This document shows, one piece after another, positions 34,238 to 46,483 of a DNA stretch of 64,000 bases. Where the stretch lies: the NCBI GenBank assembly GCA_024741835.1, contig JAENRP010000096.1:84845-148844 (forward strand). Reading direction: 5' to 3'. The stretch is from Diplocarpon mali (taxonomy: Eukaryota; Ascomycota; Leotiomycetes; Helotiales; Drepanopezizaceae). The notes beneath the pieces were generated by a model. It ran no database searches, was not told the DNA's origin, and worked only from the letters and a program-made list of their open reading frames with translations. The position numbers and the translations under genes were made by a program. Position 1 is the stretch's first letter. The number at the start of each line of letters is the position of its first letter.

Positions 34238-35502
34238 CTACCAGTCCTTGGTGATGTCAAAGGCCCACTCGAATTCCAGGTGCTTCTTCTTGTCGTCGTC
34301 TACGAAGCTGCTGACGGCGGTGTAGTGGCCGCGTGCCAGCATTCCAGAGGGGGCTTCTTCTTCGGCGACTAGCCGATGTTAGATCTTTGTAGTACGAAGA
34401 GAGTTCAAGGGAAAAGGAAACGCTTACAGGTCTTGGAGTGAACTGGGATTTTGTCTGTGTTTGGTGCATATGATCCCTATTTCGAACATTAATACCAATG
34501 GTCCAAGAATCCTTAAATTGGGGAGAGAGGGTAACCAAAAATGACAACGCACAATCATCTCTTGATCTTTGCTAACCCTAAGCCCTTTTCTCTTCACAAT
34601 CTGCACATAATGCAGTCCTGACAATATCTCATGCTGTACCTTGAACTTCGCCGTCATGTGAAACTTGGCACCCTCCTTGATCTTGAACGGCTTGTCCTTA
34701 AGAGTCTTCTCGGCGTCCTTGGTGCTGAGGTCTATGGTGACCGGGGGCTGGCCATCGGATTCCATGGATAGGGAGAGAATGATGCAGTGCCGGGGGTCCG
34801 AGGGGTCGGACAGATCTTTGCCGCCACCACCCAGTCCGAGAGATTGCTTGTAGCGTTGCATGGCTTCATCGTCGGCATCTAGATGGTATTAGATTTTCTT
34901 GTGGAAATTATTTGAGAGTCGCTCGTGGAGTAAGGAGAGAGGTGTGATGATGGTGACTTGGCATGTTGGATAATTATGTGAATCAAGCAAGATGAAATTG
35001 ATTGTAATCAAATGGTAAAAAGAAACAGTTTGAGCATGTGTCAGACGTCGAGAGTCCAGACAAATGCAATTTCCTTGGTTGGGCCATAACATGTAGACAA
35101 CGGGCATTCCGAAGCTACGGAACTGACCGTTGTGTTTCGGAGTGAAAAACTTGTAACATAAACATGCATGAAAATCACAGACTTGGATGCCTTCTAGAGA
35201 GTCAAGTAATGAGGTTTCCTAGAGGCTTGAGGTACGAGATGAATCGATACAACGGCTGTAACCTCAACTCAGATTACCCATGACAAGCACTCAACGAGTC
35301 TCGAAACGTATATGAAAATCAGAAACCAAAATTGAGATGTAACGTGCAAGCAATTAAGGGTTTGAAAGTGTAGCGACCAAAGCTGAACGGAAGAATGCTG
35401 CATACCAAGTTGGTTGTACTCATCCATCGTCTTCTTCTCGCCCACCTTGAACCCCGCAGTCTGATCGGGGAGCAGATCTTGCTCCTGACTCGAGGATGCC
35501 AT
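34238..35502 (-). CDS. rdi1: Rho GDP-dissociation inhibitor
   Basis: Exons 35502-35406, 34878-34553, 34476-34428 and 34368-34238 encode 200 residues; introns are 527, 76 and 59 nt. RhoGDI holds prenylated Rho/Cdc42 GTPases in the cytosol and blocks GDP release. The N-terminal arm contains KKTMDEYNQL, followed by DDEAMQRYKQSLG; these are the residues that clasp the GTPase switch regions. The rest is the immunoglobulin-like lipid-binding sandwich, with FKIKEGAKFHMTAKFKV, GLHYVQIVKRKGLRV, an IGSYAPNTDK loop (across intron 2) and the invariant-looking ending HLEFEWAFDITKDW. The length is normal. Intron 1 is far longer than the others. The gene is transcribed away from the retroelement block. Confidence 0.95.
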
Positions 35503-36080
35503 GATTGCGGTTGAAGTCAGTTATTCTTTGAGAATGTGACGTGAAAGAATAGAAGTTGCGGTAATAGGTGCGAGGAGATGTAGTTTGTCCGATCTTGAGG
35601 TTGTGATGTGAAAAGGACAATCAGAATTGAAGCTGATCTGAGCCTCTGGATGTGTTGGTGCGTAGCGGGGTGTTTGGTCTTCGAGCTCGATCCTTGTAAA
35701 TGTTCACCGCTTTCTGGAATTAACACGTGCTGAATGGGCGGGACATTCGTAATGTGTTCTGTAGACTTTGCGTTATGACTCGAGTTCATTACAAGGGGGA
35801 GGGGGGGAAATCACATCTCGGAGAGACAAAGACGGCAGAGGACACAGGACGGACATGTACACAGTAATACTATGAATAGCTGTATCACGTGACATCAAAG
35901 GATTACAGGTTTCTGATACACAGCAAAGGCGACGCACCGAGGATTGAAGTCAGCCAGGTATCATTCTAATTTCCACCGTCCCTAGAGAACAGTATTGGAA
36001 AGTTTACTACAATTTTTCCCCTCCACCAGGGCATCCGGGCACGAAATCGACATCAACATCGATATTGACATCGACACCCC
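35503..36080. promoter_or_regulatory. RhoGDI upstream region, left of the insertion
   Basis: This is the remaining promoter and leader of the minus-strand RhoGDI gene. It carries a CACGTG at 35886-35891. Its right end has a GACATC-rich stretch (about 36050-36077) running into the target-site copy CACCCC (36075-36080). Confidence 0.6.
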
Positions 36081-36213
36081 TAGTGAGGAGCAGGTATCTG
36101 CAGCTATATAATAGTGGTTGATTGATTTAGAAGAAGAGGAGAGAAGCTATAGAAGAAGCTCTTATAACCATAGGGTCTGTGCGCCAAAGGCGCTAGTTAC
36201 GTAATCCTTACTA
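36081..36213 (-). repeat. Outer element LTR, left copy
   Basis: 133 bp, with 9 differences from the right copy, all transitions. The ends read TAGTGAGGA and TCCTTACTA. Undoing C-to-T/G-to-A changes by comparison with the right copy gives the canonical TG...CA ends. A GCGCCAAAGGCGC-type hairpin lies at 36181-36193. Confidence 0.9.
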
Positions 36214-39200
36214 CAAGTCCCTTTATAACCAGATTTGCCTCTGAATCTATCGGCCCTTAAGTATATATAATAAAGAAAAGGCTTAAGCTAAGCTTTAGCC
36301 TTAGAATAACCTTGCGCTCTTGAACTCCCTACTCGATACCTTATCTATATGCATACTTAGCTCTTAGCGAAGTTCACTCTAAAACTCCCGCTAGTTAGCT
36401 TCCTATTAATAATATATTAGTCCTAACCACCTTTAATAGCCTAGGTTCCCTAACTCTCTTGCCATACTCTTAGTACTAAGGGTTGCAGTACTAGCTTTAA
36501 CTCTCGCTTCTTGCGAAGCTCTAGAGGCAAAGAATGAATCGATCTACTTATGCGTATATTTTAATAGATTAGAAGCCTTAATTCCTCTCTAGTTACTAGA
36601 TAGGAGTTTTTAAAATAGAAAGGCTTAAGCTGATTAATATGAAAGTAGTAAGGTATAGGTTTCCTATTAATCTAGGCTAAAGTGTATGATTTCTTATACT
36701 CTCTTCCCTTCCTACTAATAATAAAAGGGCCTTTCTATAAAGGGCGCAACTTCTGTCCTATAGTCGTATAATTATAAAGCATTGCTATTAAGCTATAAGG
36801 GAAGCTTCTCTTTCATCCTTAGAATCGTGCGTTATAATACTCTTTTCTCTTCTATCTTTAAAGGTCTAACGCAAGACCCACTTTGGACAACCTATCCTAG
36901 CCTCCTCTAATGTACTTAAGTATAGCATTGCTCTATTCCTTATTCTTATTAGAATCTGCTACTTATAGTTCCTTTAGAAACCCTACGCTATTTAAATTTA
37001 TATAGATAGTTTAAGCGTAGTAGGCCGGAAATGCTAAGTCAACTTCCGATCTAAGCTAGTACCCTTATTAGATATAATAGGAAGAGTACCCTAGGAAGCC
37101 TATTTCTTTAAGATTTACTTTAAATACTACCTTCTGCAGTTGTAGCTTGTAGTTAGGCCTGGTCTTTGCTATAGCTTGCTGCATAATGTTAATAGCCTTC
37201 TCACTCATTCTTATACTCTTCTTTAATGCTAATAGGGAGTTTACCTATAATATACTCCTCCTTCTGATATGATCTTATATAACCTCCCTAAAGTGGCTAC
37301 CTAGATCAATATAAAACCCGATCGGAATACCATCTGATTAGAATAATATATTTAAATATCTCTTAATATTTAAAGAGTCTACATTTGAGCAAGGGTATAC
37401 TTAGATAAAACGAGAGAAGTAATTAATAACTATTAATAGATAGCGATACTCCTTTAGGAGCTTTAAGAAAGGACTATAGAAGTCTATATTAAGTAGTTCT
37501 ATAAGAGCGGAGATAATAATCTTAAATAAGGGACTGCTTCTTTGCGCAAGGCCGTATTTAGCGCATTTCAGATACCTAGCGATATAGAAGGTAGTATCTC
37601 GAACTATAGTAGGCTAATAGATGTAGCAGAGCTTCCTTAGTGTAATAGTAATAGTAAAGTGGCTACCTTTATTATAGGCCTTCGATAGGGCTTATAAGAC
37701 CTATCTAGTGATTAAGCATATCTTATATACCCTTCTCTAATAGAACTAGAGAGTGTTTTATTCCTATCTATACTTAGCTGCCTTACTTTAAAGGCTGCGC
37801 TTTCTGACTCTATTAGAGTCTTTTAAGAACTATTAATATATTATCAGATATGCAACCTCTAAGTATTAAAGGGACTCGCAGTATACTTTAGTAGGGTCCT
37901 TTATCTTAATGTCTACTATCTAAGACGATAGTATATTCTGCTCATTTATATAGAGATTTTCCTATAGTATTAAGGAGGGTATAACTGGCAGACCTGTATA
38001 TAGAGAAACTGGCTAAAAGAGTATATAGTAGCTCCTGCTAAGCGCAGCTAAGGTAGCTATAAGCTTTATATCTTCTTCGCTCGTCTTAGTAAGCTCCTCT
38101 ATCTTCTTAAGGCTAAATATCGAACTAATAACTTATGCGCGCTTAGGGCTATACTTATCCTCTTGCGCTAGCATCAGGCGCTTATACCCTTTAAGTCTAT
38201 CCTTTTACCTTTAGATAGGTGCTTTAATATCTGCCCTTTTATCTTTATAGCAGACTAAGTCTATATCCTTAAGGCAATTATCTCTTAAGAAGATGGTCCT
38301 TAATAAGGCATCTACGGCCTTATTATGCTTTCCTAAGATATATTAGATACTTACGTTTAAGAGGCGCAGTTTAGATGCCTATCTAATATAAATCCCTTTG
38401 TATTAAGTACTAGGGTTTAGAAAGTAAGTAAGAGGTTTATAGTCTATATAGATAGTTCCCTTCTACGAGTGCTAGAATATATGATAATATTTGTAGTAGA
38501 ATTCTATAATCGTAAGGAGTTCCCTTTTAAAGGTCCTATAGTTGCGCTAAGTTTAGGTAAACGTAAAGCTATTATAAAGGAGAGGAAGCATCTTCTTCTT
38601 AATAGGTCTTTACTGCAAGATAATGCAGCCTCCTATAAAGCTTAAAGCATCCGAATGCATTATTATAAGGAACTTTAAGTCATATCTATTCTATTCGACG
38701 ATATTTAAGCATAGGTCTTAAAGTAGACTAAATAATAGCTTCTTAAGTTCATCCTACCTCTATAGTACCTTACTTATAAGCCTATTTAAAGGTCGAGAGA
38801 TCTTTGCAAAGTTCTTCACTTAAGGATGAGTGATCTATATTACTTTAAGAAAGCCTCTTACTTTAGTAGAATTCCTAGGTATAGGCTAGGCCTTAATCTT
38901 TTCTACCCTCTCAAACTTGATTATTATCTTCCCCTCTGCCTTATGCCTTACTTTAAGCATAAGGACCTCCTTTATAAAGAGTGCGCATTTCTTAAAGGAT
39001 AGCTTAAGCTATGACTATAGAAGCCTTAGAAGCAGATGATCTTTAAGGAACTCAAAGGCTGTCTCGAAATCTAGGAAGCTACTAAATATATTATTTATAT
39101 AAAACATTAAGAGTAATAGTTTTATAGCTTCTCCTTCTATCTATAGTAAGAATAGGGATAGCTTAGAATCGTCAACTCCTAATGCAGTCCCTTCCTTTAA

Positions 39201-41458
39201 CTAAGGAATTGATCTAAGTACGATTTTCATTAGCTCTATTATATGAAATGCTAAGCTTCCGCAACCTTGCGGTATGCGGGTTAGCTGAAGTTGCTTATAT
39301 CTAAGGGCTAAGAACGCGTAGTAGTACCTATACGGAAGGTAGACATCTACCGATTAATACGTATGCTTTAGGTCGAACTATAAGAAGACCTTATAAGCTA
39401 GATTAGATAGATATTTGTAGCATTCCTATATAAAGACTATACTACAACCTAGTATAATCTCCTTGATTTTCAAATAGTCAAATATAGTTCTATACTCTCT
39501 TGCGGCTACTTAGGACTTTATATTCTTCTTAACTATATATAGATAAGAGTTCTAGTTAAATAGGCGCCTATTGCTTAACTTTATGCTTTTAAAAACTCTA
39601 TATGCGATTCCTTTATCAATTGTCTTATTTAGCCATATAAGCTTCCTAAGCGCATACCTCCTTATAATATTATCTGCTATTAGCTAAGCGTCTTTTAAGA
39701 TTCTAGCTTTATAGATATATAGGTTAGTATAAGGTAAGTCTTTAAGACTTATGGAATTGACTTATTAATATATATAAAGAAGCAGTTGCACTGCTCTAAG
39801 CTGCTTTAAAGGTATGCATAATCCAAAGTTCAATACTAATAACCTTACCTAAGCTTTTAAGATATTATCTAAGATATCTTCTAAAGGCAGTCGTATAACC
39901 CTGCGCTTAGTATAATACCTCGAATTCTTCGCTAGGCTACTAATGCTTGCATAATTTGATAATATGGCTAGGAGGCCTAGCGGGGCTAGAGGTTGTAGTA
40001 TGATTCTAGTACTTTAAGATCCTAAGTAGTTACTCCTAGCTCGTAGTAGAGTATATTCCTTTCTAAGTTAGAGTAGCTTTAGTAGGGCTAATAACTTGTC
40101 TATCTCAGTCCCCTTATAATTAGATTCGCCCTCGAATCTAGTAGATGCTAGGTTTAGCATTATAGTATTTATAACGCCCTTTATAAGGCGTTTTAAATAA
40201 TTCAGTTTTTTAACTTAGCCTTAGTATATAGTGCCTTTAGTTTAGTTGTCGACTCTAAGTCTGACGTATTTGTATCTTCTTTAGACTTAGATAAGGTATC
40301 GCTATCTTATTCTTTGTCAGTTGTTCCTTGATTTAAGTCGCTATTATTAAACTTAATCGTAAGGTTCTTTATACTCCTTTATAAAATAGCCTTTAGATGC
40401 AGAATAAGGTTCAAGGGTTTGGATAGTATATAAAGAGGTCCTTAGAGGGTTATAGGCTTCTTTATACCAATTCTCCTACTAATAATAAGGGAACTCTTGC
40501 GAATATCCATCTTTGCGTCTATTGTATATAGCTAAGGAAGACCTAATAGTAGGCTTAATTTATCGTCTTTTAGCCCTATGCTAGGTTGTACGAATAAGTA
40601 TACCTTTCTTTATATGCCTTTGACTCTTATATTAAAAGAGACGAAACTATCTAAGCGATGCATTTTCCTATTTACTATCCTATAGCTGACTCTAGAGAAC
40701 CTTTAGGAGTTTAGAGTCTCCTTCTTTAGTCTCAATTTCTACTGTAGAGCGGGTGATATAATTAGAATATCTAACCCTTAGTCGGTAGTATATATTCTAA
40801 GTGGCAGATTAATAACAATCTCTTTTCCCTTTTCCTTAACCTTAATAACTACTAGGATCTTCTACGCCTTATTATTTAGATAGATCTAAGGGGCAATTTA
40901 GGCTAGCTAAGCTTCGATAACTATACTTTAGGGCACGGTCGCCTTCGATTCTGCCTGCTTTAATATCGGCAGATTAGCTAAAGAGTTCGCTGATTTCTTC
41001 GCATTCTTCTTTTAGTTCCTGTAGGTCGATAGCTTTCTAAACTCCTTAGCCCCTTCGGGGGAAGTCTATATGAATTCTAGCAGGTTTAAAGGAACTTGGA
41101 TTCGCTCTATTAAGGCTTAATAGTCTATAGGCCCTAGCCCTTCTCTCCTTACAATCTCCTTAAGCTGCTTAAGCTTTCTCTCTCTATCCTTTACTTTTAT
41201 CCTTAAGAATAGTTGATAGACCGACTTAGCTTCCTTATCTGCAGAGGCTTCCTCTTTGCTTAAGGTCTGGACTCTGACTCTCTTCCTAGCCTTAGCTACG
41301 TTCGAATAGATATCTAGAGGATCTTTACTCTCTTTATCTAGTTTAAAATTATCTACTCTATAGATAAGGGATTCAAGCTTAGCTGGCCTCGCATCCCTAA
41401 TATAGTTGCAGAGCTCGGCTTACTTAGCTAAAAGCTAAGCATATTCTTCTAAGGAGAT
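36214..41458 (-). pseudogene. Gypsy pol remnant (protease/RT/RNase H/integrase)
   Basis: On the minus strand, about 39300-38900 reads as a gypsy reverse transcriptase: a YINNIF catalytic box at 39101-39084, then FETAFEFLKDHLL and LKLSFKKCALF, interrupted by TAG stops. About 37630-37390 reads as integrase: TIVRDTTFYIARYLKCAKYG (the second half of the zinc site), then LLNIDFYSPF and LLIVINYFSRFI around the core Asp. Catalytic Asp residues of RT are changed to Asn and many Gln positions are stops. No intact frame remains. The 5' part of pol is cut by the copia element at 41459. Confidence 0.8.
41454..41458 (+). repeat. Target-site duplication GAGAT, left copy
   Basis: GAGAT lies directly before the copia left LTR. 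The same five bases follow the right LTR at 52475-52479. Confidence 0.9.
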
Positions 41459-41757
41459 TGTTGGTACGCAGATTCCTATGCAAGAGGCAAGCCATCCTTA
41501 TTCCTAGGGTCATCCTATATAGCTATACTATATGCGATATAAGGGGTTTTATATATATTTCGGACGGCTGTTTAGCCAGAGGACCTTAGAAGGATATCTA
41601 TATACAGTTAAAAGGGAATATAAGAGGGAGGACATTCAAAGGTATAAAGGTACTATCTCAATTATATAAAGATAGACAGATATTATAATAGATTCTTTTT
41701 AATAATAAGTACTCAACTATATTTATATGAATATCAATTACTAGTATAAAACCTATA
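41459..41757 (+). repeat. Middle copia element LTR, left copy
   Basis: 299 bp, beginning TGTTGGTACGCAG and ending ACCTATA (from ACCTACA by C-to-T). It keeps TG at its 5' end where the right copy has TA. Confidence 0.9.
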
Positions 41758-43491
41758 CTAATTAATAGTAGCACTTTTACTATAAATAGTAAGGTTATTA
41801 AACTAAAGAATTCTTTCTTGATTTTAAAGAGTACTTGATTATATTTCCGGCTTACCTTAAATACTAACCTAAACGTACGAAGTAATATCAGTTACTACTA
41901 AAGGGGAAAAGGCAAAAGGTATACAAATCTAGCTAAAGTTATTACTTTAAAGGTAGATACTATCCTCTTTTACCTACGTTCTATTATGCATTATAATTAA
42001 AGCAAAACCGGAGTGCAATTAGTATCCTAACCACAACTAAACAATAGCGTAATAATACGCAAAATACAACTATATTAGACTTCTTTCGGACCCTATTAGG
42101 GCGTAAAGCAATATTCGGATAATATTAGGAAATGATCGAAAGAAGACTATCAATACCGCTTAATTTAAGGTAACCCTAGATACTAAAGGACTTTAAAAGG
42201 GATATAAGACCTTAAGAGGATTAACCTAGCGAAGAGGCCCTTAGACTAAAAGATTAATATATAAAGAACTTCTAGAAAATATTATAAGATAGCAAAAGGA
42301 GAGGGCTATACTTCGCTAAGGACTTCTAAAAGGAATTCTAAGATTAGACAGTTAGCGACTTTAAATCGCTAGATAAGGACGTTCGACGATGCCTAAGGGA
42401 CGACCTTCGGTACTACAAAGTATACATTTAACGTAGGAAGGGCGTTTCAATCAGCTAGGCACTTTTCGATATAGTATACCGAGAAGGAAACGAGTGGCCA
42501 GAAGACCAGCTAAAGTTATAGACTTAAGAAGTACCGAACTCGGTTATAGCACAATCTCTAAGATATAGAACAAGGTCTACTTCAGAATTTGCTAAGTCTA
42601 TACAAATAAGCGAGCCACCCGCTTAAAGGGTTACTATAGCTAAATAAGAGATACTATACTAAGACTCGCTTCGGCAAGGATACCTTAAATATAATAATAA
42701 TACTTTATAAAACAACCTATATAAAGCAGACACTCTAAGATAAACAATCGAATAGTATAACCTTAAAAGAATACCTTATCAACCCTAATTAGGACAGACC
42801 TTAGTCTTACAATACCTAAAGATCCCGAATCCGATACTAATACCGCCGATCCAACTAAGAGATAGATCGTTACCACCCTTTATTATAAAGAGGGGTTTAA
42901 GAGCACTTCTAAACCTTAATTAAAGCGACGCTCAACTATCCTAGTATATTATAGAACCTTTAACTTCAAATCAGGCTAAAACCCTTATAAATCTAAGTAA
43001 GATATATACTAAGGAGACTTAGTACTTAAGCAGGAAAGATCACCTTAATAAGAAGCTTTATATATTCGCCAATTTATACTAAAGAGCCTTAGTAGACCAG
43101 AGCATATAATATAAAGCCTTTCCATCTATACTACAAGACTCGGCCTTAATGTACTACTATTAGTACTTGTAAAACAAGAACTTCAAGTTTGCTAAGCTAG
43201 TAAAGGCCATTCGGGCCAATTACAAGACCGAAGAGAGAAGTAGCAGATTCCTAAGGAGGTAGTTTCGGCTGACATTTGACCTATTCTAATAAGAAGACTA
43301 TTAAAGGGGGAAACCGATCCTGACCTAACTTGAAAACTATACTAAGGAGCTGCAGAACTTGCAATTAGGCCTATATGCTAGTATAAGGAACGATCGATCA
43401 ATTAAAGACAGGCTTATATAAGGTGTTTCTAGGAATCGGCTATTCTAAATGGCACTTTTTAAGCCACTAGCGACGTTCCTAGCTCTATTAG
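41758..43491 (+). pseudogene. Copia gag remnant, first part
   Basis: The plus strand carries stretches such as FKSLDKDVRRCLRDDLRYYK and AKLVKAIRANYKTEERSSRF, followed by QNLQLGLYASIRNDRSIKDR, broken by in-frame stops. It resembles the capsid part of a fungal copia polyprotein. It is interrupted at 43491 by the inner element and resumes after 46483. Confidence 0.6.
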
Positions 43492-43739
43492 TATAAAACA
43501 GAGGAGGAGACAATACAAGAATAGGCCTAAGGGAAGACCTAAAAACAAGAGGGAGGAAGCACCACAAGCGGGCTCTCCGAAGACAAGAACTAGGACAATT
43601 TACTAGTTAGGGGTAGAATAGGTAGTTGGTATTACGCGCTATCTCTAAGTATAATAGTAGTCCTATATATACCCCTTTCTTAGTCCTTATCTAACTATAT
43701 AACTTATATTATAAGATCCTCTACTTCCAGGTCTTTATA
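43492..43739 (-). repeat. Inner element LTR, left copy
   Basis: 248 bp beginning TATAAAACAGAGGAGGAGA (TA from TG) and ending GTCTTTATA. The right copy ends GTCTCTACA. Differences seen by eye are transitions. Confidence 0.85.
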
Positions 43740-43897
43740 TATGCCCTAACCAACTTAAGTAGCAGCCTCCTACTACTATTAGCGAAGATATAAGGCTCTT
43801 GCAGGCTGAGAATACTAATCCCTATTTGCAAATAAATAATAAGTGCAAGTAAGGTTAGTACCTAAAGTCGTAAAGGTAGGGAGAGGAGAGAGGGTTT

Positions 43898-43934
43898 NNN
43901 NNNNNNNNNNNNNNNNNNNNNNNNNNNNNNNNNN
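43898..43934. other. Assembly gap of 37 N
   Basis: Unknown bases lie inside the inner element. Any open frame drawn across them is meaningless. Confidence 1.
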
Positions 43935-44499
43935 TTTAACTCATAGGTCGGGCCTGCAAGTGGATTTTAAGGAAATATATAAAGGAAGAGGGGGAAGGGG
44001 AAGAGGAGGAGGTGCGGTAGTAAACGAATAAAAATAATAGAAACTCCTTTTCCTCTTTTAATAATGCGACTCCTAGTCTAAGACCGCGAGTTAAAAACTC
44101 GAAGTTGTTAAAGCTATTAAATCGCAGTTTTAAAGAAAATTCGAAGACAATTTCAAGTAATCCTAAGTATATATGCCTTAACCAACTTAAGAGGCGTCCT
44201 TGCTAAAGAAAATCCAAGCTTTATATAAAATTCGACTGATAATTTAAGAATTTCTTTAATATAGCTATATTCGATTATCAAGCTTCTCTAAAGTAGCAAC
44301 TCGCTTATTTAATCTAAGGGAAGCTGGATTTAGGTATTTAAAGTTCGTATACTAGTTTTTACCTTTTAAAGCCTATTAATTTCCAAACTAAAAAGAGCGA
44401 TAAGTTTCTTAAAGAAGGCCTTTAATTAAGGTTTTTAAACATTAAATATAGAGTTTAAAAAACTAGGCTTCGAGTTCCTTGATTTTTAAAGCAGATTTT

Positions 44500-45185
44500 A
44501 CTCCTAGGCTAAAACCGCAAGTAAAAGGAATTACTACTAGATTTCTCTTTGCCTCCTTTATAACTTCTAAAGCCTTTAAGTATTCTTAAACCAAGCTCTT
44601 AAGGTCTTTAGTATAAGAGGGAGTAGGAGATTTTTCCTATTCTATAGCATTAATAGTTCTCTTACTAAGATCTGATTTTAAAGCAAAGGCTAAGAACTCT
44701 TTAAATAAGGCAAAGGTTATAAGGTCTTATTTATCGATCCTAAAATTCTTAATAATCTTATTGCAAAGGCTAATAGGTAATTTAAGTAAGAAAAGGCGGC
44801 CTCTTTCAACTTCGCTAAGTATTTTCTAATCAATCAAAGTATTCGACACTTAAGTGAAGGTCCGATAGTAGTTTTTAAATTCCTTAAGAGTGCAAGTAAT
44901 AAGAATAAACTCCTTTAGAAAGGCCAGAGTATCGCGAATCTACTATCTATTAAATTCTTAAAATTCAGCTTTAAAAGCCTTAATAAGTAGTTCCTAAGAC
45001 TTGCGAAGCTTCTACTTAAGCAGAGATTTGATAATATCTTTACTAGTTTAGTCGTAGTAGTAGGGAAGTCGATTGATTATCTTATTATATCTAATATTAA
45101 AATTATAATAAGTCTCCTTATATTATTTAAAGAAATTAGTAACATTAGCTTTAATAAAATAAGGAGCGCTAAAGGAACTAAGGAG
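44500..45185 (-). pseudogene. Retrotransposon gag domain remnant of the inner element
   Basis: The minus strand keeps one frame with only RIP-type stops. It reads SAPYFIKANVTNFFK near 45180, then INRLPYYYD, later AFLKEFILITCTLKEFKNYY, and then KILSEVERGRLFLLKLPISL near 44780. This is the order of a Retrotrans_gag domain (F.G.NVT.FL ... RLPYYCD ... YYR.F ... LS..ER..LFL..LP..L). No pol follows within the element. Confidence 0.8.
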
Positions 45186-46231
45186 GGGAAAATGATTAGT
45201 AATAGCTTTAAAGGCAGCTATTATCGCTTTATTCATTTTAATAAGAGAGGAGTTAGGTCGAATATAAGGCTTAAGGTATTTTAAGGAGTTTTTAGAATCT
45301 GAGTTAATCTTAAAGTAACTAGGGCGAGCTTAAAAAGATTTAAGCAAAGGGTTAAAAGGAGGTTTGAAATTGATATTTTTAATATTTTCAAATATTAATA
45401 TTAAAAAAGCAAGTATAGTTATTAAAGGGGAAGGTATTAAAGGAGAAGGCGAAGAACTCAAGTTATATAAAATTGCATTTTTATATTCCTACTCGCAGGC
45501 CTGGCTTAAGAGTGAAAATCCAGCTTTTATAAAAAGTTTATTTATACTTTACTAAGACTTCTTTAATAGGTATAAAGTAACAAATAAAGGTATTATAATT
45601 ACTAGCAGTAAGAAAAGGTTTATTAAGTCAAAGACTAATTTCTATAATAAAGTTTTTAAGAAAGATTTATCTTAGCTTCTAAGATAATTCCTATTAGTTC
45701 TTAAAATAAAGGGGTCTCTAGAGATGATTTTAAAGCAGTTTTTAAAGTCCTATTAAGTAAAGGCGGCTAAAGTATCTAATTTAGCTTTTTAAAAAAGCTA
45801 AAGAGACTCTTCCGATTGGAGCTTTTATTTAATATTATATAAATACCTAAAACTACTTTTATTTAAAGTAGCTATTATAGCTAATTAAACTTCTTTATAT
45901 TAGAAAGGCTGGAAATCCGATAATCGTACCGATAGGCTGATAATTTAAGCTTATTAGATTAGAGGTAGGTAAGAGAGGCGGAATAGGGGCCGAAATAGGA
46001 AAATCTGAAGTTATTAATAGTAAAGAGTAGCAATCGACAGTTCCAAATAACTAAGTAATTACAAGGTCGATAATAAAGGAATAACAACTAATAGTTATAA
46101 ATAACTAAATGATTATTATCTTAAGAGGGGTTTTCGAAGGGTTGATCTTTTATCTGCGAACTAAGAGAATCAAAAGGAGAAGTTGTATAAAGACAAAATC
46201 TCAAAGGAATCGTCCCTACATAGGTCATTAA

Positions 46232-46479
46232 TATAAAACAGAAGAGGAGATAATATAAGAATAGGCCTAAGGGAAGACTTAAAAACAAAAGGGAGGAAGC
46301 ACTATAAGCGGGCTCTCTAAAGACGAGAACTAGGACAATTCACTAGTTAAGGGTAAAATAGGTAGTTAGTATTGCGCGCTATCTCTAAGTATAATAGTAG
46401 TCCTATATATACCCCTTTCTTAGTCCTCATCTGACCATATGACCTATATCACGAGATCCTCCACTTCCAGGTCTCTACA
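46232..46479 (-). repeat. Inner element LTR, right copy
   Basis: 248 bp, ending GTCTCTACA, followed by TTAG (46480-46483), which matches TTAG before the left LTR (43488-43491). Confidence 0.85.
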
Positions 46480-46483
46480 TTAG

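Larger units (their letters stand above)
43492..46479 (-). mobile_element. Inner non-autonomous gag-only LTR element
   Basis: LTRs of 248 bp (43492-43739 and 46232-46479) flank a 2.5-kb interior. TTAG lies on both outer sides; if the LTRs are read as 247 bp the duplication is the 5-bp ATTAG. The minus strand of the interior carries a retrotransposon gag domain but nothing like protease, RT or integrase. It is inserted in the gag of the copia element. A 37-base run of N lies inside. Confidence 0.85.

Noticed and set aside
43843..44031. Open frame across the N gap
   Set aside because: It exists only because N codons do not stop translation; the flanking sequence is decayed retroelement.
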